Below the pieces are notes generated by a model. The model searched no databases. It was not told the origin of the DNA and was given only the letters and a program-made list of their open reading frames with translations. From Fragum whitleyi (lineage: Eukaryota; Mollusca; Bivalvia; Cardiida; Cardiidae), in assembly GCA_948146395.1 (NCBI GenBank), contig OX411543.1:72282948-72346947 (forward strand): a DNA stretch of 64,000 nucleotides, read 5' to 3'. Below are positions 11,372-23,035 of the stretch, in pieces. A program made the position numbers and the translations under genes. Positions within the stretch are counted from its first letter, which is position 1. Each line of letters opens with the position of its first letter.

Positions 11372-11563
11372 GTGCATGTAATGGTAAATCTGATGGATTC
11401 CAAAAAGCTCTACCAGGCTGTTCGGGGTATTATATATGTGTGGGAGGTAACAAGAATGAATTCCCATGCGCGGCTGGCACTCTATACAATAGTAATATAC
11501 GACAATGCGATTGGAAATCAAACGTTAATGCGGCTTGTAATGAAGGGGGATCAGGGGGACAAG
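11372..11563 (+). CDS. Exon: CBM14 chitin-binding module 3
   Basis: A pyrimidine-rich tract and TTGTAG precede the exon, and GTTAGT follows. Read in phase 1 (split first codon G|GT), it encodes 64 residues with cysteines at 3, 17, 23, 33, 46 and 56, the aromatic Y-Y before the third cysteine and the C-D-W signature near the fifth. These are hallmark CBM14 features. It ends NEGGSGGQG, a Gly/Ser linker. The frame carrying it has no ATG, so a start-codon ORF search reports a different, meaningless frame here. Length and phase equal modules 1 and 2. Confidence 0.88.
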
Positions 11564-11744
11564 GTTAGTACCGCATTTCCTCTAATAATAGCACCCTTCC
11601 TAATAGTAGCACCCCTACATTTGTTACTAAGAAAACCCGACTTAAATGCATAAATTTTAGGGACTTTTTGAGACTTCTTCTATGATTTGAGATGAATTTC
11701 CTCTAAACAATCATTTATGCTTAGGGAAAATAAACCTAAAATTG
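11564..11744. other. Intron start, nothing recognised
   Basis: Short AT-rich stretch between the module 3 donor and repeat family C. Confidence 0.3.
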
Positions 11745-12270
11745 AAGGGAAAAGAACACCTGTTTCTTACCCTGTACATACGCTTAGTATAGATTCTGTC
11801 CGTTGAGTGTCCATCCATTGTGATTTCATCCGCGCACAAAGTTTTGAGATGCACAAACCTTGTAGAGCGGATAAACTTTTCGCTATGTACGATGTAAATG
11901 CGAAGCAATACGAGGAACAAACGCTACGTATCCCACACAATCCGTTATACATCTGCTGTATCCTCAATCCTGCATCCTCGATACTCCTGTCCGGTTGGTT
12001 GAAAACGTACAGAGGGCGAATTTATCGGTTATCCGAACAGTTTATAAAAGGGACGTAACGCGGATATGTAAGAATTTAAGCGTAAACATCACGTAAAATT
12101 TAATGATCTGCACTCTATCCATTTTGTTTCCGTTAAGCATACGCGGTGTATACGGCCAATACTTTATGTATCCGCTCTTTCCGCTATTCGATTACGTCAC
12201 AATTACACCCGGTCACCTCTTCTGAGCTGTCCGCGGTGCTTCCGATGAACATCCACTCAACATCCCGGCT
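11745..12270 (+). repeat. Dispersed repeat, family C
   Basis: It matches 16728-17255 closely over several hundred bases (for example 'tgtagagcggataaacttt', 'cgaacagtttataaaaggga' and 'cgcggtgtatacg'). In copy A of the segmental duplication the related block is an insertion absent from copy B. It is probably a non-autonomous transposon. The ORFs differ between copies. Confidence 0.55.
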
Positions 12271-12399
12271 ACATTTTTTACAAGTCCGATATTTTCCAAT
12301 TAGTTTTTGACAGAAGAAATATATCTTTGGCAATTGCAAAGATTGTTAAATTCGGAACTTTGTAATTTTCTACGTTATATATCTTAATAACAAAAGACT

Positions 12400-12830
12400 G
12401 GTGGTGACTTCTTATATTCACACTCAACGCTTCACACTTCAAACATATTTTCTTTGAAATGTGAACTCTGTAACGTGAACTGGAAGTGATATTTCTTAAA
12501 TTCAAACTTCGATAAATTCAAACTTAGAAATTTGATAATTTCATAGCTCACACTTCACACTTCAAACTTCATAGTTCACATTTCAAACTTCATACTTCAC
12601 ACTTCACACTTCACACATAATAGTTCACAGTTCATAGTTCACACTTCAAGCTTCATAGTTCACATTTCAAACTTAACACTTCAAAGTTCACACTTCATAG
12701 TTCACACTTCAATCTTCACAGTTCACATTTTAAACTTCACACTTCACAGTTCACACTTCAAACTTCACATTTCAAGATCGTTTGAAGTTTGAAGCATGAA
12801 GTGTGAATAAAATAAGTCACAACCGGTCTT
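12400..12830. repeat. TTCACACTTCAAAC minisatellite
   Basis: Tandem, imperfect units built from 'ttcaca', 'cttcaaa' and 'cttcatag' blocks of about 8-10 bp cover roughly 12400-12775. The run ends with an inverted segment (gtttgaagtttgaagc / gaagtgtgaat) that can fold back on the array. It is intronic and non-coding. Confidence 0.8.
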
Positions 12831-13009
12831 TCGTACTTAATGCTTAATTTTGCTGGTCCTGTTTGTGGGTAGATTTTTCTATTTGCAAAATGAGAGTAAC
12901 AAACCAACAACAGTGAGTTACGGAAGTGCATTTCATGATAAAATCGCTCCCGAAATAATAACGCAGCATGACTTCTTTAGAAATACAACTTAGTTTTAAG
13001 GATGTGTTA

Positions 13010-13330
13010 TGAACTTATTACACTTTATTGACACTCATCTATTTCTAAATAATTCTGAATCGCTCACTGAACGCTCCATTCATTCATTCAAAAATTTCAC
13101 ACCATTCAGATACGCTCCGAAACCATTCTAAAATGCCCCAGAATTATTTACAATATATACATAACTTCATTCAAATTCAACAAATTAATTTTTTCATGAG
13201 TTGGTGTTGATTTGGAAGCGTCTTCGAAAATATACGAATAATTTCAAAGAAAAACATACGGTGTATTTCTAAGGGAGGTAATTAAATATTGATAATTTCG
13301 CCCAATGAATTTTAGTTTTCAAGGATCGAG
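13010..13330 (-). mobile_element. MITE family M1, minus-strand copy
   Basis: The complement of the M1 right arm is visible (gctcactgaacgctccattc, then cattcattca), followed by the central gggaggtaat segment. It is diverged and truncated. Confidence 0.5.
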
Positions 13331-13519
13331 GATATCTGATCTATGACAAACGTACGACGTAGATCGCCTTGATTGCCAAGCATGTATATGTTTGATCTGT
13401 AATGTGATTTTGTTTTGAGAGATTCTGATCTAAATCGAGAATGGAGTAGAAATGTCAGTTTAAGCGAACCTTGGCGAGCTTAACAACCATTCTATGCTAG
13501 ACGGTGTTAAGTTGGCAAT
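13331..13519. other. Intron, nothing recognised
   Basis: Sequence between M1 and repeat P, with no exon signature. Confidence 0.3.
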
Positions 13520-14110
13520 TGACAGCGGCATATCGACTCTATAAACCAGAAGTGGGTTTTCGTTTATTTTACGGGTCTTTTTGCGCATAATTTTAAAAGA
13601 CCGGTTTTCATTAGATTCTGCTTTTGGAAATAACGTAAATTATTGGGTGTAAAATTTCATAACTTAACTTCTTTTCAACATTTGATGTCAATTTAATGAC
13701 TGGTTCATTGAATTTAACAATTAAAATGCGATATAGGTGCCATTTAATTAGGAGGGGTCACTATGAAATAACGAAAAACTTTCTTATTTGCATGGAAAGG
13801 TATGCTGTGTTTTTTTTTTTTTTTACCAAATAAAGGAAAAATATAGCTATTAAACATATCGGAAAATGAGAAAAATTAATTGGGTAACTTATTCAAAAAG
13901 TATGTTTATATATGGCATTTTTTCCGCTTAAAAAAACAAAATTACCGCATTCTTAACTTTTGAAGGCGCAGTATGCAATTCAATTGATCAAAGAGAAATT
14001 TCCTTGGCAGCAGCCATTGTGTACTTGTATAAGGTCTATTTAAATGTATGTGTTTTAAAGCTATCAGCTGATACCGAGTTTATTCTAGACCTATAATGAA
14101 CAGAAATGTT
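13520..14110 (-). repeat. Dispersed repeat, family P (minus orientation)
   Basis: Its complement matches blocks at 22725-23035 and 23485-23580 (and their duplicates near 35970-36260 and 40690-40790), for example 'cccactt..ggtttatagagt' and 'cagtatcagctgata'. It is a non-coding multi-copy repeat and sits about 190 bp upstream of a linker exon, as its relatives do. Confidence 0.5.
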
Positions 14111-14300
14111 TTATTAAAAAATGGCCATCACCACTCAAGGTCAGATGACTCCATGTGTCCATTGCTACATTAAGATAACTTCATCTAAAATAAAATCAAA
14201 TAATATATTTTTTCTCACGTAAACATATGTAAAAGTAACTACTAGAAAAGCCGTTGAACTGAAAACATGTTTTCACCTTTGTGTTATACAACTTTGTCAG

Positions 14301-14417
14301 ATGGTCAAGGATCTGATGGTCAAGGCTCAGATGGTCAAGGGTCAGATGGTCAAGGTTCAGATGGTCAAGGTTCAGATGGTCAAGGTTCAAATGGTCAAGG
14401 ATCGAATGGTCAAACTG
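14301..14417 (+). CDS. Exon: (DGQGS)n linker
   Basis: The acceptor is ...TTTGTCAG and the donor GTAAGT. The 39-codon exon (phase 1-1) encodes eight near-perfect five-residue repeats, Asp/Asn-Gly-Gln-Gly-Ser, then Q-T-G. It has no cysteine or hydrophobic residue, so it should be an extended hydrophilic spacer between CBM14 modules 3 and 4. At DNA level it is a 15-bp coding minisatellite. Four later repeat units contain TCAG|ATGG, the same bases as the exon's own acceptor. Confidence 0.75.
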
Positions 14418-15954
14418 GTAAGTTAAAAATTATTTTCGCGTTCAAAGGAGAGCACTTGCGATATACAAGGGCCGATCATCAAATGCATGGACACGCAAAT
14501 AAATGTCTACACTGCGTGAAGCACATTTTGACCTAGAAGTGATATGTGTATATTTTCCATCCCCCCGAATATTCAAAATTTCTCTGAAAATATTGAGAAT
14601 TCACCGTTTTACAAACAATTAATTTAATTGAAACCGTACGCTTGTCACAACGCAATCTTTTACCTAGAACATATTTCAATCCCTTTTCTCTGAAAAACAT
14701 TTGACGAAACAACCGGTAGCTCATCAAAACAGGTAATATGCTGGTTGCTTAGTTGAGACCATAAAACGTGTTTATCTTTTTTTTTCCTCTAAAGATATAG
14801 AACCAAAAATTAAGGAAATAAACTATCCTTTAAACCCATTTCGTTCTTAGAAAGTTTTAATCTTATTGATCCTTTTCTACGCAAACTCAGTCTTCATTGA
14901 TTATGCATGATTTTTCTAAATTATTTTCCATGTCGATCTTCAATATACTGAAGTTTCTTTATACAAAATTTCGTGAAATTGGGATTATTTTTAATGACCC
15001 CGTCTGTGTTCGTGAACATTTCCGAAACGTAAGACAATGATCTTAGACGAATATGTGCACAAAAACTAGACTTTCACTCTCAAAGATGAGCTCGAATTTG
15101 TCATTCAAATATTCGGTTATGCAAATGATTATGACGCGATTGCCTAAATATAGGCCTAACTTGATGAATATTTATGACACGCAACTTTTCAGATTCAAGT
15201 TTGAATACCGCTCCTATACCGCTCCTGCACGTAGGCGTGAATCGCGTGTCCAAAATCTCATTTACATATTTTACTATACACGGCAGATTATGCGTTTCAT
15301 GAAAAAGCCGCCGTTTGTCGATTAATTTGTATCTTTATGTAACTCATCTTTCATAAGATTAAATCATGTAAAATATTCAAAGATTGTTCACGAAAGGGCG
15401 AATTTTTTACTCAAATCGCAGACTGGGGCGTTAATAGAAATATTGAACGTGTCTGTGAAATTTTTGATAAACCTTCTTAAAATCAGCGTAAAGTTTAATT
15501 TTGTCTATCAATATCAGGACGGATTAATAAAACCATTGGTGAGAGACAAATTGTAGGAAAGACTTCAATTCAACATGTGCGGACTGAAAAAGCTGACTAA
15601 ACAAAACTTGTAGCGCGATAGATTTTCTTTGTTGAATGATTTTCCAAAATTTATTTTTTTCTTAAACTTAGATTGATATCTGCAAACTCTTTTCACTGCA
15701 CATGCTTCGTTCCAGAAAGTTCCCTATTCGCTTTCATATTTTTGACTCTTCAAGTTCAAAGCATCCTCGGTAACGCAGTGTCGGTCTTTTCCGTAGACTA
15801 CATTAATCAAAATAAACGCAAAGTAACGCAATTCTTTATGTCTAGGCTCCGAAGATGGTGCAAAACTCAATTAAATCGAATTTTTTAAAAATAAAATGTA
15901 TCGATAAGGGGTGGCATAGAGTTTGTATTTCATCTTATTTATCTTATAATTATG
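14418..15954. other. Intron, mostly unassigned
   Basis: Positions 15530-15660 match 25800-25930 ('gagacaaattgtaggaaaga', then 'tagattttctttgttgaatgatttt'), a shared dispersed repeat that includes a reverse SINE fragment. I see no exon-like sequence elsewhere. Confidence 0.45.
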
Positions 15955-16260
15955 AAAATATACGTGTGATAACATCCCATATGATATTTTTCATATCATA
16001 TGGATATTTTTAGAATGACATGGTGCGGTTATTTTTAATAAATTGCATTTCTGTAAAAAAATATCGACGAAAACAAGGTAAATAGGGGTTATAAGATAAA
16101 TATAATACGTGCTTAGTGTATTGTATGAAAACATATCTAATTCGGTTGTGAGAATTGATAATTGTCTCGGTAGCCTCGACAATTATCAATTCCCCCATCT
16201 CGTTAGATATATTTTTCATACAAAACACTACGTACGAATATATTTAAATGATAGGTAGAA
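15955..16260 (+). mobile_element. Foldback element, family F
   Basis: A long hairpin at about 16104-16245 pairs arms around 'gataattgtctcgg' / 'cctcgacaattatc'. The leader 'gataacatcccatatgatat' is shared with 23036-23335 and 42285-42585. It is non-coding. Confidence 0.6.
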
Positions 16261-16616
16261 TGACACCTTCTAAAGCTAATGGTTCTAACTCCTCTTTGTT
16301 ACTAAAGAAAGTTCAAAAGGAACAAAGTAGAGTAAGAATCGATGGCTTGCAAAGATAAATTAGCGTGTGCGTGACATTTTCAACAATTTTAAACATGCAT
16401 GAGGTTCAAACAATAAGTAGCCTCGACAGTGCTACACAACAACGGGAAGATTAGCCGTCAGTATGAAGACACATCTAGACCTTATCTATCTGTAAAGTGC
16501 AAAGTGCAGATGGCCCCTTATCATATGACGCATCTCATTTACATAATTCTGGATATGGTTTGAGTAGTCGTGAAATTCCTAATTTACGGAACGTCTACCG
16601 AGTTTTTATCTGTCTT

Positions 16617-17384
16617 ACAGATACGCGTTTACATATCTGCTTTTTCACATCTGCTTAAACATACAGTGTAAACGCTCTCTTAGATGACGAGTGAAAATTT
16701 TTACACCCGTTGAAAAGACGCTTTGCATCTGTTTCTTACCCTGTACATACGCTTTGCATACGCTCTGTCCTTTTCAAGCGTCTGTCCATTGTGATTTTAT
16801 CCGTGCACGAAGTTTTTAGCTGCACAAAACTTGTAGAGCGGATAAACTTTCCATTATGTACGATGTAAAATCGAAACAATACGAAGAACAAATGCGACGT
16901 ATCCGATACCATCTGTTATACATCCGTAAGGCATCCTCGATACTCAAACCCGGCTTAGTTGTAAACGTTCAGAGGGCGGAATTATCGGGTATACGAACAG
17001 TTTATAAAAGGGAAGTTACGCGAATATGTAAGTATGTAAGCGTATACATAACGTTAAATTCAATGATGCGCGATCTACCCATTTTGATTCCGCTCAGCAT
17101 ACGCGGTGTATACGACCATCACTTTATGTATCCGCTCTTTCCGCTATTCGAATACGTCACAATAACACCCGATAACCTCTTCTAAGCTGTCATCCGCTAT
17201 TATGCGTGAGGCTTCCGATGATCATCCGATCAACATCCCGACTACATCCTATAGGCGACCGATATTTTCCGTTCTCTTTTCGCAAAAATTGCCACTTTTA
17301 GCAGTTTTTATCAAACGCATGAGAACGAATGAAAATTTCATTCTTCTGTCGTGTCCGTTGCGCAGTGGGACCGGGCCTTTAGTT
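16617..17384. mobile_element. Insertion private to copy A (includes family C)
   Basis: Copy B reads straight from 'cgagttttgagcagacgag' to 'cagatatttttataaa', while A has about 770 bp between the same flanks. The block includes the family C repeat and ends near CAGTGGGACCGGGCC. I could not find a clear target duplication, so the class is unassigned. Confidence 0.6.
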
Positions 17385-17649
17385 GTTCAGATATTTTTTT
17401 ATAAAACAAGAATTAGGTATTCCGTTTATAATAATTTTTTTTGTGATAATTTTGAGAATTTCTTGAAATACATTGATTAAAGGTAGTCTACGAATATAAT
17501 AATGCTGGTTCTTAATTGATTTCATCACATGGCAGTTTGACGACATGTTAACGTTAACGAAATAGTGTCACTATCTGCTCTTAGCACGTTTGCATAGTTA
17601 TTACAATTGTGCTAAAACATCAGTGTAAATTCACTTCAGTGTCGTAGGT

Positions 17650-19141
17650 CATTTGGAACACTACTCGACCAAACAAACGATCTACTTCGGATATAAATAG
17701 ACGGTCTTTTTTTTAAATTACGAGAAAACTTTCGAAATACTCGATGACGTTAGTTAAAATGAAATTTGAACGAAATTATTCGATGTCGCCAACGCTACTC
17801 GTTAGTAAATGCCTTGAACTCTTCGTTTCCTTATTCAAATATCTTAACTAACCGCTGATTTTTTTCTTCTTTTTTTTTTCTTCTTTTTTTTAATGAGAAT
17901 GCTTTGTTTTTAAAGTTTAAATTATACACTAAAAATGTAAATTTAAAGACACTAAATTTTTAGCTCGTTGTTTTCGAAAAAAAAAAACCGAGGTATTATG
18001 TTCACCTTGGCGTCGTTCGCGTTGTTGTTGGCGCTTGCGTTCGCGTGACAAACTTTAACCCTTGTTATAACTTTTGGTAAGTCATAGAGCCTTCATATTC
18101 CATATGATCCTTGCTTGGGACAAGACCTTTGTGTAGGTACCAAGTTCAAGGTCATCAGTCAAGGTCAAATGTCTTTAGAAAAAAATAACCTTGGTCATTT
18201 CTTTTGAATTGCAAGTCATATATCCGTCATATTTCACATAAGCATTGCTTGTGACAAGATCTTTCTGTAGGTACAAAGTTCATGGTCATCACTCATTGTC
18301 ATTTTTCAGGGTAAATTTTCTTTGAAAAATTCAACCTTGGTCATAACCTTTGAATGGTTAGTTATAGAGCCTTCATATTTCACATGATTCTTGCATGGGA
18401 CAAAACCTTTCTGTAGGTACCAAGTTCAATGTCATCAGTCAAGGTCAAATTTCTTTTAAAAAATGACCTTGGTCATAACTTTTGAATGGTAAGTCATAGA
18501 TCCTTCATATTACACATAAGAATTGCTTGTGACAAGTCCTTTCTGTAGGTATCAAGTTCAAGGTCATCAGTCAAGGTCAAATTTCTTTAAAAAATGACCT
18601 TGGTCATAACTTTTGAATGGTTAGTCATAGATCCTTCATATTACACATAAGCATTGCTTGTGACAAGACCTTTCTGTAGGTATCAAGTTCAAGGTCATCA
18701 GTCAAGGGTAAGGTCATTGTTCAAGGTCAATTTTCTTTGAAAAATTTAACCTTGGTCATAACTTATGAATGGTAAGTCACAGAGCCTTCATGTTTCACAT
18801 GATCATTGCTTGGGACAAGATTTTTCTGTAGGTACCAAGTTCAATGTCACCAGTTAAGGTTAAGGTGATATTTTAGGCCAAATTTCCTTAAAAAAAATTA
18901 ACCTTGGTCATAACTTTGAATGGTAAGTCAAAGAGCCTTCATATTTCACATGATCATTGCTTGAGACAAGACCTTTCTGTAGGTACCAAGTTCATATATT
19001 TGCATTTGCCTAAGAAATTATAAACAGCAGAGCGTTTGCGATGTTATGTTTTAACACTGTTTCCGGCACCATTTTTTTACATACTCATTTGCCTTACGTA
19101 CATTCAAGGTCTATTGCAGTTTACGTTGATGGCCGAGTATG
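17650..19141 (+). mobile_element. MITE family D in copy A, split by a satellite array
   Basis: The left end is 'catttggaacactactcgac' and the right end 'tttacgttgatggccgagta', matching the family D ends at 6113-6557. The middle is interrupted by the array at about 18000-19030. Its right end lies about 70 bp upstream of the next exon. Confidence 0.6.
18000..19030. repeat. Leader-plus-array satellite (about 120-170 bp units)
   Basis: A GC-rich leader (ttggcgtcgttcgcgttgtt) is followed by about seven diverged units. Each carries 'aaccttggtcataacttttg', 'agtcatagagccttcat', 'gacaag.cctttctgtaggta' and 'caagttcaaggtcatcagtc'. The array is absent at the matching point of copy B. Confidence 0.8.
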
Positions 19142-19211
19142 CCGTAGGTATAATAAGAAATATTTAGGTAAGTGTGCGTGTGTGTATGTATGAATGCATT
19201 TTATCACACAG

Positions 19212-19436
19212 GTGTGAATTGCAAGGCAAGGAACCAGGAAGATGGCAAATATTATCCCTTGGAAGGATGCAAAGGCTTTTACAGATGTAATCACGGTTTT
19301 GGAAAAGAGGAAAAATGCAACGAGGGACAACTGTTCAACACGGATCTAAATGTGTGCGATTGGGCAGAAAAAGTTGATGAAAGCAATTGTAAAACCAACA
19401 CAGGCGGTTCCGCAAATAACGGTGGAGGATCGACAG
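19212..19436 (+). CDS. Exon: CBM14 chitin-binding module 4
   Basis: The acceptor is ...TTATCACACAG and the donor GTACAC. The exon has 75 codons, phase 1-1. Cysteines lie at exon residues 4, 20, 26, 36, 49 and 60, with G-F-Y-R-C before cysteine 3 and V-C-D-W at cysteine 5, a textbook CBM14. A 15-residue Gly/Ser/Asn tail (GGSANNGGGSTG) follows the domain. It is paralogous to the exon at 32771 (about a dozen base differences, most in the first two thirds). It lies inside segmental duplication copy A. Confidence 0.92.
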
Positions 19437-19495
19437 GTACACATAATGATCCGTTATCCAGTCTTGCGTTCGGAATCACAGAACGGTGCTAACAG

Positions 19496-19557
19496 TTTTC
19501 CTATAATATCCCGCTTTGCACGTGCACTTGCGTGCAAAGCGGGGTTTAATAGGAAAA
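19496..19557. repeat. Intronic hairpin downstream of module 4
   Basis: The arms TTTCCTATAATATCCCGC and GCGGGGTTTAATAGGAAA, with CTTTGCACG/CGTGCAAAG pairing inside, make a stem of about 27 bp with a short loop. It begins about 60 bp after the exon and recurs at 33055-33117. Confidence 0.65.
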
Positions 19558-20060
19558 ATGTTTGCACCGTCTTGTCATTCTGAACGTTGGACAGGAAAAC
19601 GTGTCTGAATAAAATCATTTGATAAATTCAGCTGCCTTATTTAGATTTTAGAAAAAGGAAAAAAATTAAGACTTACCAAAATTCAAAGAAAATTCAAGGC
19701 GCGTTGAAACTTAAAATTTACTACGAGATATTGTAGAAACATTGAGAAAAAAAGACAATTGCTTCATATAAGTAAGTTCTGTGTCTCCCTCAATGTTTAG
19801 CCTTTTTGATTGTTAACAATGCCGAAAAATCCGATTGTAGGAAAATGGTTATTTAAACATGTACAAAAGATATAAATCACTTCGGAAATAAAAACATTTT
19901 TCTTGGTTAATGGTTAAATAGAAAGTGATCCGAGATTTTATCCTGAGCAACAAAAAACTGCGTTCAAAGATAAGAATCAGTTTTGTTTTTTTTTAGCTAC
20001 AAAATTCCCACTTTATACCGGAATTCCAAATTTTCAGTCTCAGAAATTCTCGGAAGATAG

Positions 20061-20395
20061 TACGTCGTGAAATTGACAAGATGAATGATTTTGGAATGAC
20101 TTTGGAACAAACTTGAATGAGAGTGTGGAGCTAGCTTTGGGTGAAATTTAAGGGAGATAATCCTGTATTGCTAATTTTGTTCAACATGAACTTAATTAGC
20201 GATATTTTTCACCTCCGTTTAATAAAATATAAGTACTTTTCTGTTTGTTTTATCAATCAGATAATTAAAAATCCATTTTGAAACGTTTTTGATCAATTTG
20301 AGTGAGTTTTTGGAAAAAATGGATGGAGTACTGAGTGAATTATTTCGAATGATTTTGATCGGGATAAGTGTCAATTTTACGATGTTTTTAACCGT
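20061..20395 (+). mobile_element. MITE family M1 in copy A
   Basis: It runs from 'tacgtcgtgaaattgacaag' to 'tcaattttacgatgttttta', with the central hairpin between 'gggagataatcc' and 'cacctccg'. It predates the duplication, because copy B carries it at 33621-33955. Confidence 0.65.
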
Positions 20396-20639
20396 ACAAT
20401 ACGTTTTGAACTTTGGTAAAATTTCTGTGCCAGGAACATACGTTGCACATTGAAAGAAAAATCTATGACCTTGCTTATTGTATTGTTTCTAAATAAACGT
20501 AAAATGAAAGAATTTTCTCACTCATTAATTTGCATTTTGAAATCACGGGTTCCCTGGAATTTTTGACCAATGTTTTTGTTTTTCTCTTTATAGCTTTAAG
20601 ATCATGCTTTCTTAGAATTTCTTTCTTAATGAGACAAAT

Positions 20640-21255
20640 GACAGTTTCTCTTTTCAGGAAAATAACGAGGGTCCGTTTAAATATTCCAGCGTATAAATAT
20701 TCGCTTCAGATGTTTCACAAAAATTCTTTGGAGCAATGCGTCAAAAGCTAAAAGTTCATTTTTACAACAATGGACTTTAAATTTCGTGTCTAAATCGAAA
20801 AATACACCATGAATATCATTGGCAATACCATACATAGCATAATATATACCGAACAACAAAAGAAACTTCGCATGATTTAGATTTGTAGAGAAGATAATAC
20901 AAAAAGAGATGTTCTTTCCTGACAATGGACTCATCTGGGGTCTGTTTTACTATACATCTTACGATCATTTTTGCGTAAGTCAAAAATTAAAGTTGTTTTT
21001 ACTGCAGTAACTAAATATGGAATACTGCCAGGCACTATCTCATTGGAATCGTCTTCTAAGGACGATTCCGATGAGATATTTGCAAGACAGAATCTAACAA
21101 TGAATGAAAACACCTGGTACGATTTGTGCTTAAAACTTACGATTTATTTTTTGCGTGAGATGTTTAGTAAAACGGCCCCCTGGACTCAAACTTAAAAAGA
21201 AAATATCCCTTTGGTCAAATTGGTCCGTTACTGTTTAAATGGTGGTTATAGTGTT
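20640..21255 (+). repeat. 616-bp tract identical to copy B
   Basis: It is identical by eye to 34200-34815 (constant offset 13560), whereas flanking paralogous DNA differs by several bases per 60. It encloses an H-family MITE. No coding signal is visible. Confidence 0.85.
20936..21186 (+). mobile_element. MITE family H in copy A
   Basis: The inverted ends are TGGGGTCTGTTTTACTATAC and the complement of GTTTAGTAAAACGGCCCCCT. The centre holds the palindrome CATTGGAATCGTC...GACGATTCCGATG. Relatives lie at 34496 and 61098. Confidence 0.7.
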
Positions 21256-21835
21256 TGTACGTACTGCTTCAGATGGGAAAAATGTCAGTGGAGTTTTGCG
21301 AAATTAAAAAAATGTTTCATACTTTTTTGAATAGGTACTGGTTTTAAAAGTGTCATAAAAGTATTAATTCCAATTGGCAATTTTCATAAAAAAGCCCCGA
21401 GGTTCCATTCCAAATCAGAGGAAAAAAATAATTCAAAAAATTCCTGCACTAGAATCAGCCATGCGTTTTGTGACAGATATCAGTTATTCACCAATAGCCT
21501 TAGAACATTTAAATGTAAACAGTCAGTATGGGCAACGAAGGAATGGAACACACGAATTTCAAAGAACAATTGATTCTTCGAAAACATCTTTGTAATAAGT
21601 CTCGGAGGAAGCAAAGAAAATGCTTAAAACCATGCCGTTAAAGACATGCGTCCATTCAAAGATTTTATCGTCCAATTGCTTAGATTTTAGTGAGTTTAGT
21701 TTCGCCATAATTCTTGGGCCTTAGATATTTGTTCTAATGAGACGTTTCTTTGGTGGTTCAGCATATATTAGATTATAGGCCCTATGGATTATCATACAAA
21801 CGGTTCATTTCTTTGTGTGGTATGTTATTATTAAC
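21256..21835. other. Intron of copy A, paralogous but unassigned
   Basis: It aligns with 34816-35345 with indels. The 73-codon ORF at 21374 is not conserved in its paralog (frame and length differ), so it is not credited. Confidence 0.45.
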
Positions 21836-22288
21836 CTGGCAGGGCGTGGCTTAGCCGTTTCGTTATTTGATCAGTTTACTTTCCAATATATGTTTGGTTC
21901 TTTAAAAATCTAGTCGGTATTATCCACGATTTTTCCCCTGGCAGGGCGGAGCCTAATTTACGGGTCGAGGCACTTAAGGTTAAGGTAAATCAGCTTTTAT
22001 TTACAACTACTTACTTCTATAAATAGTCGACATTAATTATTTGGAACCTAATATCATAGGTTGGTTACCAAATCCTCGTAGCTTCAGCTTGTCCAAGCTG
22101 AAGTTACGAGGCTTTGGTAACTCAACGATGAAATGTGTTCACTTTCTCTCAGCACGTGAATCCTTTTGGTTTTAGGGTACAGTTATTTGTACGCGTTCAC
22201 GATTATTGCCGACTATTTTTTCCATGAACCCAAAATATCTAAACGTTAACTCGCCAAATTACGTCACGGCTAAGCCCCGCCCTGCCAG
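21836..22288 (+). mobile_element. TIR element, family G (private to copy A)
   Basis: The left end is CTGGCAGGGCGTGGCTTAGC and the right end is the complement of CTGGCAGGGCGGGGCTTAGC. A second internal G-like end lies at about 21938, and related sequence occurs at 48993-49195. Copy B has no counterpart. Confidence 0.65.
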
Positions 22289-23035
22289 TTCATTTATTAC
22301 GCAGAATAATTATCGTTAACACCTGCAAATTACCGTTTCCCTAAACCAAATGGATAAACATGGTAAGCGAAATTTGGCATAATTTATCGTTGGGTTACCA
22401 AGACCTCGTTACTTCAGCTTAACCATCAACCTACTAATCAAACTTCAATTTTAACATGTCGACTATCCATTTAAGTTAGTAGATATAAAAAATAAGCTAA
22501 CTAGCCTTAAGGTAGCAATGGGCACATGTCGTCATTTTTTTCCGCTCAATGATTTTTTTTCTTGTTCACATATGTTATATATAGATTAACATTGTAAAGA
22601 CATTGTATCAAAATTTGAAGGTACCTTTCCATGCTCGTTTTCATCCTAGAGTTTTCTGTCCTTAGCGGAACTTACCATTTTTCAGGAAAACGTCTGTATA
22701 CGTTTCAGGTCTAGTATAAACTCAGTATCAGCTGATAGCTAGAAAACACGTACATGTTGATAGACCTTATACATGAACACAATGGCTTTTGCCAGGCAAT
22801 TTCTGTTTGACCAATTGAATTTGCAAAATATGCCTTCAAAAGTTTAAAAAAAAGCACCATTTTTGTAATTTTAAGGGGGAAATGCCAAAAAAACCTACAT
22901 TTTAAAGAAATTACTCAATGGATTTTCCTTATTTTGTGATATGTTTAAAAACTATATTTCCCTTTATTTGGTATAAAAATCAGTATATTTTTCCATGCAA
23001 ATAATAAAGATTTTTAATTTATAACTATACCAATA
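22289..23035. repeat. Repeat family P block in copy A
   Basis: It aligns with 35350-36255 of copy B and with the complement of part of 13520-14110. It is non-coding. Confidence 0.5.

Noticed and set aside
11372..11653. 93-codon ORF from an ATG at the third CBM14 exon
   Set aside because: It is in a different frame from the CBM14 sequence. The six-cysteine module is read in phase 1 from the acceptor at 11371 and ends at the donor at 11564.
12400..12810. Possible CRISPR array
   Set aside because: Units are 8-10 bp and contiguous with no unique spacers. It is a minisatellite in an animal intron.
18000..19030. Nuclear-receptor response elements (many AAGGTCA half-sites)
   Set aside because: The half-sites are part of the satellite unit and repeat with it. 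Spacing is set by the unit, not by a receptor pattern.
20971..21195. 74-codon ORF found unchanged at 34531-34755, which looks conserved
   Set aside because: The whole surrounding 616 bp is identical, not just this frame. The ORF lies across an H-family MITE with a palindrome, and the overlapping minus-strand ORFs are equally conserved. There is no coding-specific signal.
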